From Gammaproteobacteria bacterium (lineage in GTDB: Bacteria; Pseudomonadota; Gammaproteobacteria; Pseudomonadales; Halieaceae): a stretch of 64,000 bases of DNA. The stretch lies in contig JAUHXH010000001.1 in assembly GCA_030427085.1 (NCBI GenBank), positions 992,001 through 1,056,000 on the forward strand, in the 5' to 3' direction. Made by a program: the position numbers and the translations under genes. This document shows, piece after piece, positions 1-9,436 of the stretch. A model generated the notes under the pieces. It did no database searches and was not told where the DNA came from. It was given only the letters and a program-made list of their open reading frames with translations. The first letter of the stretch is position 1. Each line of letters begins with the position of its first letter.

Positions 1-1476
1 GTACTGGATAGCGCGCTTGTCCCAGGCGCCAATGCCCGTGGCGTAGGCACCCTCGAGTGAAATGGAACCGTCCTCCTCCAGATGCAACAGCGGATGTGGG
101 TAGTCCATTACCGATTCACGATCGCGCGCGCTGGCGGCAAAGTTGTGCGCCAGCCCCAGCGTGTGACCGATCTCATGCGCGGAAAGCTGGCGAATCCGCG
201 CCAGCGCCATCTCTGACAGGGGTGCCGTATCGGCGTTGTCGTCATCAAAGGGGGAGGTCATCCCCTGGGCGATCAGGTAGTCCTGTCGGACCCGCAACGA
301 ACCGAGGGTTACGTGGCCCTTGATAATTTCCCCATTGCGCGGGTCGTGCACACCATAGCCGTAGGACCAGCCACGGGTAGCCCGGTGGACCCACTGGATG
401 ACGTTGTAGCGCACGTCCATGGGGTCAGCGCCCTCGGGTAGCATTTCGACCTGGAAAGCATCGCGGTAGCCAGCAGCCTCAAAGGCCTCGTTCCACCAGC
501 GAGCGCCATCGAGCAACGCGCTGCGCACCGGTTCCGGTGTGCCGGGGTCGAGGTAGTAAACGATGGGGTCGATCGCCTCCGATTCCGCCGCTCCGGGTTT
601 TTTCTTCTGCAAGCGATGTCGCGGGATCAAGCGTTGAGTCTGGTCCTCACCTAGCGGCGCAGCATAGTCCTCGTAGCTGAATAACCAGTAGCCGCTGTCG
701 GGCCGGAAGGCGCGAGGCTGGTAGCCCGGTTCAGGCAGGGCGATAAAACTGTGGTGCATGCGCACGGTAAAGCTGTGTGCGTCGGGCGTTACCGAAGCCA
801 GGAAATCTCCGGGCTTTTCGCCGGTGAAGGTAATCGTCGCCTCGAGTTCAGTGTTCCGCACAAAGCCTTTGATGCGTGGGTAGTACAGCGCCGAGCGGGA
901 CGCGTCTACAGCATATTCACCCTGTTGTTGCTCGCGCAGCTTGCGGCCAATGCCGTGGCTGTCCCGCAACAGGAAGTCGGTGGCATCCACCAGCACAGCA
1001 TTTTCGTCGCGCGCGACCACCGGGAAGCCCCACAACACGGAACTGGCAAAGGCTTCGGTCACTGATTGTCGCTCTGTCGCGCTGTCGGAATCCGCGCGGT
1101 AGCGGGTGTTGATGCGATGCAACAGCACCTTGTCCCCCACCGGGTCGAAGCGCACCAAAGCGGGCTCGGTGGACATCTGCTGGCCCCGATCGAAGCCCAG
1201 GTCATTGGAACCCACACCTTGCGGCAAGCTGTAGAGATAGATCAACTCGCGGTCGAATTCATCCAGTGCCAGATAGAGTTTGCCGTTCAGCCGATCGAGA
1301 TAGAACGGCACATAACCAGCGTGTGCCTCCATACCACGGGTAAAGGCTTCGATGTTGTCACCTGCGGGCGGCGCCTTGGGGCCCTCAGCGTCCTCACCGC
1401 AAGCGGTGAGCCACAGGGCTGCAGTTGCGATGAATATCGCGCGAAAAAATGAGAGCACAGTGAAATCCCCAGTCAT
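1..1476 (-). CDS. Zinc-dependent metalloprotease lipoprotein (partial, C-terminus outside window)
   Basis: The frame is open from an ATG at 1476 to the window edge, so the N-terminal 492 residues are seen. A hydrophobic stretch ending in LTAC is a lipobox, so the mature protein is probably a lipoprotein. A GTG at 1458 would give a more compact signal peptide and is an alternative start. Around residues 433-443 the protein reads HEIGHTLGLAH, the extended HExxHxxGxxH zinc site of metzincin-like peptidases. The upstream part resembles the DUF5117/DUF5118 region of large secreted zinc-dependent metalloproteases, which usually exceed 800 residues, so a large part is missing here. It probably degrades peptides at the cell surface or in the periplasm. 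It is divergent from the transporter at 1661. Confidence 0.85.
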   Translation of the reverse strand, partial: MTGDFTVLSFFRAIFIATAALWLTACGEDAEGPKAPPAGDNIEAFTRGMEAHAGYVPFYLDRLNGKLYLALDEFDRELIYLYSLPQGVGSNDLGFDRGQQMSTEPALVRFDPVGDKVLLHRINTRYRADSDSATERQSVTEAFASSVLWGFPVVARDENAVLVDATDFLLRDSHGIGRKLREQQQGEYAVDASRSALYYPRIKGFVRNTELEATITFTGEKPGDFLASVTPDAHSFTVRMHHSFIALPEPGYQPRAFRPDSGYWLFSYEDYAAPLGEDQTQRLIPRHRLQKKKPGAAESEAIDPIVYYLDPGTPEPVRSALLDGARWWNEAFEAAGYRDAFQVEMLPEGADPMDVRYNVIQWVHRATRGWSYGYGVHDPRNGEIIKGHVTLGSLRVRQDYLIAQGMTSPFDDDNADTAPLSEMALARIRQLSAHEIGHTLGLAHNFAASARDRESVMDYPHPLLHLEEDGSISLEGAYATGIGAWDKRAIQY

Positions 1477-1660
1477 CTGTATAACAGCAACATACACTAC
1501 CCAAGACATTTGCGGGAAACCAGCGCCAGTTACCGACACGGCACCAGCTTCAGCTTGGTTTAACGGTGGGCTCACACAATAGTGACCGATCGGGGGTCTG
1601 GAATCGTCGCGTGGCACCGGGCCGCTGTGTATCCTGCCCCAAAACGAAAACGAGACAGCG

Positions 1661-2572
1661 ATGTTCGAATTCTACCTGCGCTACGAATACTGGTTTGCCG
1701 CGATCCAACTGGGCCTTGCCATGTTTGGTATGGGCGCCACCCTGCGACCGCGGGATTTCATCGCCGTGTTGCGTTCTCCGCGGGGCGTTATCATCGGCGT
1801 GCTGATTCAACTGCTTGGCGTGCCGCTGGTGGCCGCATTATTTATCACGATGCTTCCGCTATCCCCGGGAGTAGCGATCGGACTGGCGCTGTGTGCGGCC
1901 ATCCCCGGCGGCACCATGTCCAACGTGTTCACCTTTGTCGGCCGTGGGCATGTAGCCCTGTCGATCGCACTGACCGGCATCACCACCCTCGCCTGTCTGC
2001 TGACCACCCCGGTGGTACTGGGACTGCTGATCGGCGATCACATGCCCGCCGATTTTGTTATGCCGGCGGCGAGCATCGCGCAGGAGATCGCGTTGATTCT
2101 TCTGCTCCCCTTGATCCTGGGCATGTTACTCCTGGGCGCATTACCCGCTCTCGCACCAGCGGTGGCCAAAGTCTGTATTCGCGCCTCGCTATTCGTGATT
2201 GCCCTGATCGTGATCGGCGCCACCGGTTCAGGGCGAGTGGACCTGCCAGCCTTTGGGCTGGCAAACCTGGCACTGGTGCTCGCCTTTCTTGCGCTACTGG
2301 CAGGGCTGTCCTGGCTCGGCCCGAGGATGTTTGGCCTTGATGGTCGCGACATCACCGCGATCAACATCGAAGTGACCGTTCGCAATGGCAACCTCGGCTT
2401 GCTGTTAAAAGCCTCGTTGTTTCCCGCCGCCGTTGGTGTCGCTGACCCTGTGGGGGATGCGGTACTGTTCACCGTCTTGATCTACGGCGGCGCGGCCCTG
2501 CTCGCAGGCCTTGGCCAGATACGCCTGCACCGCTGGCTGAACCGGGAACAACCCCTGCCCTATCCGGTTTAA
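1661..2572 (+). CDS. Bile acid:sodium symporter family (BASS) transporter
   Basis: The protein has 303 residues and is almost entirely hydrophobic, with about nine predicted membrane segments. The block with PGGTMSNVFT followed by ALSIALTGITTL is the conserved SBF/BASS core, where the crossed helices bind sodium and substrate. Members import organic anions such as bile acids, pantoate or keto acids; the substrate cannot be read from the sequence. The start ATG lies behind a weak GAGA ribosome site. It is divergent from the metalloprotease and stands alone, with about 90 bases before the amidohydrolase. Family assignment is firm. Confidence 0.85.
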   Translation: MFEFYLRYEYWFAAIQLGLAMFGMGATLRPRDFIAVLRSPRGVIIGVLIQLLGVPLVAALFITMLPLSPGVAIGLALCAAIPGGTMSNVFTFVGRGHVALSIALTGITTLACLLTTPVVLGLLIGDHMPADFVMPAASIAQEIALILLLPLILGMLLLGALPALAPAVAKVCIRASLFVIALIVIGATGSGRVDLPAFGLANLALVLAFLALLAGLSWLGPRMFGLDGRDITAINIEVTVRNGNLGLLLKASLFPAAVGVADPVGDAVLFTVLIYGGAALLAGLGQIRLHRWLNREQPLPYPV

Positions 2573-2669
2573 TCCTGGCCACACCGCCGTGTTTGACAGC
2601 CGCAAGTGAAAGCCAGAGCATAGCGACTCCATTCGAAGTTACGGCTATTGGGCCCCAGGGGAATTGACC

Positions 2670-4124
2670 ATGATGCGACTGCTGCTGAACTGCCTGCTGG
2701 TGCTGTCTTTAGGGATCAGCGCGCCATCACTCGCGCAGCCGACCACAATCATCCGCGACACCACACTGATCGACGGCACCGGTGCACCAGCCCGCAACGG
2801 TGTAGACGTGCTGGTCCAGTCGGGGCGCATCGCCGAAATCAGTGACGAGCGAATCGAAGCCGCTGATGCGGTGACGATTGACGGCAAGGGCAAGTTCCTG
2901 ATGCCCGGCATTATCGACAGCAATGTGCACGCCTCGGTTTACGGCAACAGCAAGCGCCGCGAAACGGCCGTTAAATACGGTGAGCGCAACCCAGAGTTGA
3001 TTGAGGAGTTTCTGCAGCGGCAGCTCAAGTACGGCGTTACCACGGTGCGTGACAGCTACGGCTCCCTGCCTGCACTGACCCAGGTGCGAGACGCCGTGGA
3101 GCGTGGAGAAGTTGTGGGCTCTCGCCTGCTGGTGGCCGGCAATATCCTCGGTTGGGGCGGGCCCTTTTCACTAACGTTCTCGCTGATGCAGGAATCGGAT
3201 CTCACACTCTTTCAGGAGCGCTGGAATGACTTGCTGGCGCAAGGCGCTGGCGAGGAACTCATGGACATGGGGCCCGAGGAACTGGCCGAAGCGGTGGACC
3301 GCTATCTGGACAAGGGCGCCAACTTCATTAAATACGGCGGCACCAGCCATTTCCGCTATCCCTCACTGATTGGTTTTTCACCCCGGCAACAGGCGGTGAT
3401 TGTTGAACGCACCCACGCGCGTGGCCTGATTGCGGAAACACACGCCACCAGTTCGGAATCCCTGCGGATGGCCGTTGAAGCGGGCATTGATCATATTCAA
3501 CATCCAGAGATTCTGAGCCGGGACTATCCCCAGGATCTGATCGACCTGATTGTGGAGCGCAATGTGCTCTGCGGCTTGCGCTCCAATACGCTCACCGGTG
3601 AACCCTGGGCGGCGCATCAGCGCTCGCGCAAGGCAGCACTGGCCGCCCAAAAGGACCTGCCGCCACCAGCCACCACTGCCGAGCAACGCCGACGGGATGA
3701 CCAGATTGGCGAGAGTTATGAACGGCAACGTCGCAATGCCGAGCGGCTGATCAAAGCCGGCTGCCGCGTTACCATCGCCACCGACAACTACCAGGGGCGC
3801 GCGCCCGAATTCCGTCGGGACGTGAAACCCGTCATTCAGGAAGCCGGCATTGGCAGCTTGCTGGCAGTGGAAGGTCTGGTAGAACTGGGCATGAGTGAGA
3901 TGGAGGCGCTGGTTGCCTCCACTCGCAATGGCGCAATTACCGCCGGTGCGCTGGACGATTACGGCACCATCGAAGTGGGAAAATCGGCTGACATGTTGCT
4001 GTTGAGTGCGAATCCGCTGAAGAACATTCGCAATATTCGACAGCAGGAGATGGTGATGTTGCGCGGGCAGGTGATCGACACTGACGCCCTGCCCCGGCAG
4101 CGTATTTTCTACACCGGGGACTGA
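2670..4124 (+). CDS. Secreted amidohydrolase-family protein
   Basis: About 484 residues with an N-terminal signal peptide ending near LAQP, so it is exported. The start is placed at ATG 2670 because AGGGG lies 8 bases upstream; a TTG six bases earlier is less likely. The protein has the composite-domain beginning (RDTTLIDGTG), the MPGIID motif and a C-terminal GKSADMLLL motif typical of imidazolonepropionase-like amidohydrolases. Later metal-site candidates include HATSSES and ATDNY. In the first metal motif the usual HxH is replaced by NVH (DSNVH), so metal binding may differ. It precedes a TonB receptor and a DUF885 hydrolase on the same strand, which suggests uptake and hydrolysis of a peptide-like or amide compound. 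Confidence 0.8.
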   Translation: MMRLLLNCLLVLSLGISAPSLAQPTTIIRDTTLIDGTGAPARNGVDVLVQSGRIAEISDERIEAADAVTIDGKGKFLMPGIIDSNVHASVYGNSKRRETAVKYGERNPELIEEFLQRQLKYGVTTVRDSYGSLPALTQVRDAVERGEVVGSRLLVAGNILGWGGPFSLTFSLMQESDLTLFQERWNDLLAQGAGEELMDMGPEELAEAVDRYLDKGANFIKYGGTSHFRYPSLIGFSPRQQAVIVERTHARGLIAETHATSSESLRMAVEAGIDHIQHPEILSRDYPQDLIDLIVERNVLCGLRSNTLTGEPWAAHQRSRKAALAAQKDLPPPATTAEQRRRDDQIGESYERQRRNAERLIKAGCRVTIATDNYQGRAPEFRRDVKPVIQEAGIGSLLAVEGLVELGMSEMEALVASTRNGAITAGALDDYGTIEVGKSADMLLLSANPLKNIRNIRQQEMVMLRGQVIDTDALPRQRIFYTGD

Positions 4125-4185
4125 GGGTAGCCCCCTGCTATCGCTAGCACTCTCCGCCGCGCTGGAGGCGAGTGCCGCCTTACCG

Positions 4186-6402
4186 GTGTTGGAAGAAGTT
4201 CGCGTTACGGCCCGACACCGGACCGAGTCCGCCCAGCAAGTGCCTCAATCACTGTTCAGCCTGGGTCAGGAGCCGCTAACTAATCTGGGCATCTCCAGCC
4301 TGGGCGATTTACAGGCCCAGGTGCCCAATCTCAACCTGGACCGCTTCCCTGCCAATAACCAGACCCTGCGTGTGTTCATCCGCGGCGTGGGCCTCACCGA
4401 TGTCCAACTCACCCAGGATCCGGCTGTGGGCGTTTACCTGGATGGTGTTTATGTCGCGCGTTCCAGCGGTCTGGCACTGGACATTGCCGAATTGGAGCGC
4501 ATCGAGGTACTGCGCGGCCCACAGGGCACCTTGTACGGGCGCAATACAACCGGCGGCGCAATCAATCTGGTGACGGTAAAACCCAGCACCAATGGGCCAG
4601 TATTTTCACTGGAAGGCGGTGTCGGCAATCTTGGGCAAACACGCTTGCGCGCGATGGCTAACCTGCCTCTGGGTGAACACGTTGCAGTACGCGTCGCCGT
4701 CCTCGACCGCATCGAAGACGGCTTCGTGAACAACAACGGCCCCGGTGGCGACTTCGGTGATCGAAGCAGTAGCGGCGCTCAATTACAGTTGTACGGTGAG
4801 CTGACCCAGCACCTCACCATGGATTACGCCTGGGATAAATCGCGTATTGAGTACTACAACTACACACCGCAGGCGCACTATCCAGCACCCTTGCGCGGCA
4901 GTTTTATCGACGTGGTAGGCCTGTCGGCACGGCGCTTTGTTCCCTACGCCCGCGAGCCACTGGCCGCGCTGAGCACCAGCGTCCCCCTGCTCCCCACTGA
5001 CCTGACCATCAGCGGCCATACCCTGAACCTTCACTGGCAAGCCGGTGACCACACCGTGCGCGCGATCAGCGGCTGACGGGAACTGGAGGAAGCCAGCTAT
5101 ATCGACTTCGCCAGCGGCGCGGCGCCGCCCTACCGGGTGGATTTTAATCGGGATGCGCTCGCCCCTGAGTCACCAGACCCACTGGTTTTTCCCGCAGTTC
5201 GACCTGAACTGGTCCAGGAGCAATTCTCTCAGGAGTTGCAATGGCTCTCGCAACTCACTGCCGAGGTTCGATTCCAGGCGGGCATCTACTGGTTTCGCGA
5301 GCGTGCGCAGGAAAACAACAGTCCCGAACACTTCCTGTTCGGCGTTCCACTCGGCGAGGGTGACTACCCCCGTGTGGTCAACACGCGCCGTGAAAACAAT
5401 CGCATTGAAAATACGGCGAGTGCGGCTTACGCGCAGCTCGGCTGGACACCTCCTGTCTTTGACCGTCGCTGGGAACTGGAACTCGGCCTGCGCCACTCTC
5501 GCGACCGGCGGCAAGTGCAGCGCGACGTACTGGAACGTAACTGGCTGGATCAGGGCCACTCGGTAGCAGAGCTCACACCTGATGTCGTGTTCAACGCCGA
5601 TGGCGACCGGCGTTTTTCCGACACCTCCTGGCTACTCAGTGCCAGCTACGATTGGCAGGAAAATGCCCTGGTGTTCCTGCGCCTGGTGGAAGCCTATCGC
5701 AGTGGAGGATTCAACGTGCGCGACCCCGATCCCGATTTCTTCGAACAGGGCTTCGATGAGGAAAAGCTCCGCTCGCTGGAGGCCGGCCTGAAATCCCAGT
5801 GGGCCGGTGGTGCCCTGCGCTTCAATGCAACGGCCTTCCATTCGCGCTTCCGCGACTACCAGTTGAACTTCCAGATACCCGGAACGATCAGCGGTACGCG
5901 TGTTTTCAATTCCGGAAAGGCCAGGGTTCAGGGGCTGGAACTGGAACTCACGGCCATTCCCGCTGCTAATTTGCTCGTATCGCTTAACTACGCCTACCTC
6001 GACGCTGACATCGACCCGACCGAAAACCCGTTCACGGGTGAACGACAAGTGTTCGGATTTACCAACGCACCGCCCCACTCTGCCAGCGCCAACATCAATT
6101 GGACGGTGTGGCACTCGCCCCGCGCACGATGGGCGATACTCACAAACATCCAGTACACCGGCAATCGGATTGAGAACAATCCCGCTACCGACCGCGATGC
6201 GTACACCTTGATTGGAATCCGCGCGGGTCTGTTTGATCTGCCAGTGGCCCGCGGGACTGCAGAAATTAGCCTGTGGGCCCAAAACGTGCTCGATGAACGC
6301 TACGTAGCCTTCGCAATGGATAACCTTCCCCATGCCGGACGCGCTACACTATGGGGCGAGCCGCGCCGCTATGGCATCGACCTCCGCTGGCGCTTCCCCT
6401 GA
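4186..6402 (+). pseudogene. TonB-dependent receptor interrupted by an in-frame TGA
   Basis: One reading frame covers a whole TonB-dependent receptor. The plug domain begins with LEEVRVTARHR and contains the RGPQGTLYGRNTTGG motif, and the barrel ends in an aromatic C-terminus (LRWRF) at 6402. A TGA at 5074-5076 falls where these receptors often have Trp (SG-W-R), giving pieces of 296 and about 441 residues in the same frame. The first ATG/GTG/TTG is GTG 4186, inside the start of the mature protein. A signal-peptide-like stretch (LLSLALSAALEASA) lies upstream in frame, but only CTG codons could start it, and the frame is closed at 4072-4074. Both ends suggest decay or sequence error. It lies between the amidohydrolase and the DUF885 gene, 16 bases before the latter. 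Confidence 0.8.
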
Positions 6403-6418
6403 TTAAGGAGTTCCCACC

Positions 6419-8170
6419 ATGTCCTTTAGACCACATGGCACGCTGCGCTTTGCCGCAGCCCTGTGCGCCCTGCTGCTGTCACTGAACAGCGCGCAGGCCG
6501 CCGAGGCCAACCCCACCTGGCCACAATTTGTTGATCACTACATTGAAGACTACTTCAAAGCCCACCCCGCTTTCGCCGTGACACAAGGGCGGCACGAATT
6601 TGACGGTCAATTGCCCGATTGGAGCAAAGCCGGCATCGCCGCCGAAATCGCCCGCCTGAAACAAGTCCGCTCAGCGGCGCTGGCTTATGACGGCAAGTCG
6701 CTGTCCGCCGAGGAACGCTACCAACGTGAATACCTGGTAGCCGCCGCAGATCGCCTGTTATTCATGATGGAAGACGCCGAGCAGCCTTTCACCAACCCGG
6801 CGTTTTACTTTGACTGGATGGCGGACTCACTGGATCCTTCGGCCTATATCACACTGGACTACGCGCCGCTGACGCAGCGCATGGCGGCCTACACCCGCTA
6901 CGCCGAGCAGGTACCCACCGCCGTTAGCCAGATTCGCGACAACCTGCGTATGCCGATGGCTCGCACCCTGCTGCAGTACGGCATCGATTCCTTCGGCGGC
7001 TACGCGGCGTTCTTCCGCGACGATGTGCCCACAGTATTTGCCAGCGTTGAAGACAAGGCCTTGCGTGCCCGCTTTGAGCAGGCCAATGCCGGAGCAGTGG
7101 GGGCAATGACCGAACTCACTGCCTACCTGCAGTCCCAACAAAAAACCGCCACCGATGACTTCGCCCTGGGGGCGGAGCGTTTCAGTCGCATGCTCTACGC
7201 CCTGGAGCGCGTGGACTTGCCGCTTGAGGAATTACGCAAGATCGGCTGGGCTGACATGCGTCGCAATCAGGCGGCGCTTGCTGAGGCCTGCAAGGCCTTC
7301 GCCCCGGGTGAAAGTGTGCGCGACTGCTTCGCCAAAATGGCCGCGCGCAAGCCCGAAGGTGGCCCCGTGGCTGCCGCACGGCGGCAACTCACTGAATCCC
7401 GCGCCTTCCTCGAGGCCCAGGATCTGCTGAGCATTCCCGGCAATGAGGAGGCACTGGTAGAAGAGTCGCCGCCCTATGCGCGCTCCAACTCGGCCTACAT
7501 CAATATTCCGGGGCCCTACGAGAAAAACCAGCCTTCCACCTATTACATCTCGCCACCCAATCCGGCTTGGCCGGCGGAAGTCCAGGCGGCTTATATCCCG
7601 GGTGAATCAGACCTGATGTTCACTTCGGTTCACGAGGTCTGGCCGGGGCACTTCCTCAACTTCCTGCACGCCAAGCGCTCAGACTTCATCTTTGGCCGTC
7701 TGTTTGTAACCTACGCCTTTGCCGAGGGCTGGGCGCACTACACGGAAGAAATGATGCTGCAGGCCGGCCTGCGCGCCGCATCGCCTGAAACCCGTATCGG
7801 ACAGCTCTCCAATGCCCTGTTGCGCAATGCCCGTTATCTGTCTGCGTTGGGCTTGCACACCGGCGGAATGAGCGTGGCAGATTCGAAGCGGCTGTTCGTG
7901 GAAGAGGCCTATCAGGACCCGGGCACTGCCGAGCAGCAGGCCAATCGCGGCACCTATGATCCCGCTTACCTGAACTACACCCTCGGCAAGCTGATGATCA
8001 TGCAATTACGGGAAGACTGGACTGCAAACCGCGGCGGACGCAAAGCGTGGAAAGCCTTCCACGATGAGTTCCTGTCTTACGGTGGCCCGCCCATCCCGCT
8101 GGCGCGTGGTCAGATGATGAGCGAGACCCCGAGTACTGTGTTGTACCAGAAGGCGGCGGTAAGCCCGTGA
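6419..8170 (+). CDS. DUF885 family secreted metallo-hydrolase
   Basis: The protein has 583 residues with a clear signal peptide ending near SAQAAEA. It shows the DUF885 signature: HEVWPGHFL, an HExxxxH-type metal site, followed by AEGWAHYTEEM, which supplies a second Glu and His. AAGGAG sits upstream of the ATG at 6419. DUF885 proteins resemble zinc carboxypeptidases and are often found near TonB receptors and peptide-utilisation genes. The order amidohydrolase - TonB receptor - DUF885 fits a nutrient-uptake operon in which this enzyme works in the periplasm. Substrate unknown. Confidence 0.85.
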   Translation: MSFRPHGTLRFAAALCALLLSLNSAQAAEANPTWPQFVDHYIEDYFKAHPAFAVTQGRHEFDGQLPDWSKAGIAAEIARLKQVRSAALAYDGKSLSAEERYQREYLVAAADRLLFMMEDAEQPFTNPAFYFDWMADSLDPSAYITLDYAPLTQRMAAYTRYAEQVPTAVSQIRDNLRMPMARTLLQYGIDSFGGYAAFFRDDVPTVFASVEDKALRARFEQANAGAVGAMTELTAYLQSQQKTATDDFALGAERFSRMLYALERVDLPLEELRKIGWADMRRNQAALAEACKAFAPGESVRDCFAKMAARKPEGGPVAAARRQLTESRAFLEAQDLLSIPGNEEALVEESPPYARSNSAYINIPGPYEKNQPSTYYISPPNPAWPAEVQAAYIPGESDLMFTSVHEVWPGHFLNFLHAKRSDFIFGRLFVTYAFAEGWAHYTEEMMLQAGLRAASPETRIGQLSNALLRNARYLSALGLHTGGMSVADSKRLFVEEAYQDPGTAEQQANRGTYDPAYLNYTLGKLMIMQLREDWTANRGGRKAWKAFHDEFLSYGGPPIPLARGQMMSETPSTVLYQKAAVSP

Positions 8171-8174
8171 TCGA

Positions 8175-8202
8175 GCGCGCCCGGTGTAACAGCCGGGCGC
8201 GT
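8175..8202. terminator. Hairpin between convergent genes
   Basis: CGCGCCCGG at 8176-8184 and CCGGGCGCG at 8193-8201 form a perfect 9-bp stem with an 8-base loop. It lies between the DUF885 gene and the convergent sstT gene and probably ends transcription from both sides. There is no long T tract on either strand, so it may act as a roadblock or RNA-stabilising end rather than a classic intrinsic terminator. Confidence 0.6.
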
Positions 8203-8210
8203 AATTCCTA

Positions 8211-9395
8211 TCAGCGGTGGTTATCCACCGCATAGGTATAGACCACGTCGGTTGAAGAGTTCAAGGCGGTTTCCATGCTGTCCTGAATCACCGAGATGAT
8301 GAAGCCCACCGCAACCACCTGCATCGCCACGTCATAGCCAATCCCGAACAGGCTGCACGCCAGCGGAATCAGCAGCAAACTGCCGCTGGGCACACCCGAG
8401 GCGCCGCAAGCGGCCAATGCCGACACAATGCACAGCAGCAAGCTGACCCCCAGCGAGACTTCCACACCCAACGTGTGCACGGCCGCCAGCGTCAGCACGG
8501 TAATAGTGATAGCGGCACCGGCCATATTCACGGTGGCCCCCACCGGAATCGTAACGGTGTACAGCTCCTCGCTGATGCCCATGCGTTTCGCCAGGGCCAG
8601 GTTCACCGGAATATTGGCCGCGGAACTGCGGGTGAAAAACGCGGTGATGCCCGACTCCTGCAGGCAGGTAAACACCATCGGGTAGGGGTTACGCCCCATC
8701 ACCAGACCGGTGATGATGGGATTGACCACCAGCGCCATGATCAGCATGGCGGCAACCAGCAAACCGGCCAGGCTGGCGTAGCCCATCAGGGCTTCCACAC
8801 CGACCGTTGCCACCGTAAAACAAACCAGGCCAAAGATGCCGATGGGGGCCAAACGGATGATGTAGCGCACGATATCCGCCACGCCCTGTGCAACCGTTTC
8901 CAGCGATTCACGAAAATGCGCCGGTGCACGGCGGAAGCTGATACCCAGCAAAATGGCCCACACCAGGCAACCGAGAAAATTGCCGGTAAGCACCGCATTC
9001 ACCGGGTTATCGACGAGCTTGAACAACACATCAGCCAACACCTCACCAACCTGACCGGGAGGTGCCCCTTCCGCCGCAGCGGTGAGTGCGATGGTCTGGG
9101 GGAACAGGGTGCTGAGCAACAGACCCAGCGAGGCAGCAGCCAGCGTGCCGATAAAATACAGCCCTACGACCATCACCGTTTTTTGCGAGTCGTCCTCCGC
9201 CTCGTGACGATTGGCAATGGCAGACATCACCAGCAGCAAAACCAGAATCGGCGCCACTGCCTTCAGCATACTGACGAACAGGCTACCCAACAGGCCCAGC
9301 GGCTCTGCCACCTGTGGTGCGAACATGCCGACCAGGGCACCCAGCACCACGCCGATCAGGATTTGGGGCACCAGCCCCAGCTTGAGAAAGTTCAT
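8211..9395 (-). CDS. sstT: Serine/threonine:sodium symporter SstT
   Basis: About 394 residues of the dicarboxylate/amino acid:cation symporter family. It has the hairpin-containing core, with motifs such as TRSSAANIPVNL, GATVNMAGAAITI and GASGVPSGSLLLIP, which match SstT closely. It imports serine and threonine with sodium across the inner membrane. I place the start at ATG 9395 because GGAG lies 6 bases upstream; an in-frame ATG at 9410 is the longer alternative. A serine dehydratase gene (sdaA) lies elsewhere in the window at 50.0 kb, so serine can both be imported and catabolised. Confidence 0.9.
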   Translation of the reverse strand: MNFLKLGLVPQILIGVVLGALVGMFAPQVAEPLGLLGSLFVSMLKAVAPILVLLLVMSAIANRHEAEDDSQKTVMVVGLYFIGTLAAASLGLLLSTLFPQTIALTAAAEGAPPGQVGEVLADVLFKLVDNPVNAVLTGNFLGCLVWAILLGISFRRAPAHFRESLETVAQGVADIVRYIIRLAPIGIFGLVCFTVATVGVEALMGYASLAGLLVAAMLIMALVVNPIITGLVMGRNPYPMVFTCLQESGITAFFTRSSAANIPVNLALAKRMGISEELYTVTIPVGATVNMAGAAITITVLTLAAVHTLGVEVSLGVSLLLCIVSALAACGASGVPSGSLLLIPLACSLFGIGYDVAMQVVAVGFIISVIQDSMETALNSSTDVVYTYAVDNHR

Positions 9396-9436
9396 TCCGC
9401 GCTCCAGCATTCAGTTGGGCGCAGTATATCCCAGCC

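Noticed and set aside
2664-2669. TTG start for the amidohydrolase
   Set aside because: ATG 2670 has a well-spaced AGGGG and gives a standard signal peptide.
5632-6333. 233-codon minus-strand frame opposite the TonB receptor
   Set aside because: Antisense to clear barrel sequence; no known motif.
4186-6402. Selenocysteine or programmed readthrough at TGA 5074
   Set aside because: TonB receptors have no known selenocysteine, no supporting structure was evident, and the start of the gene is also faulty, so mutation or error is simpler.
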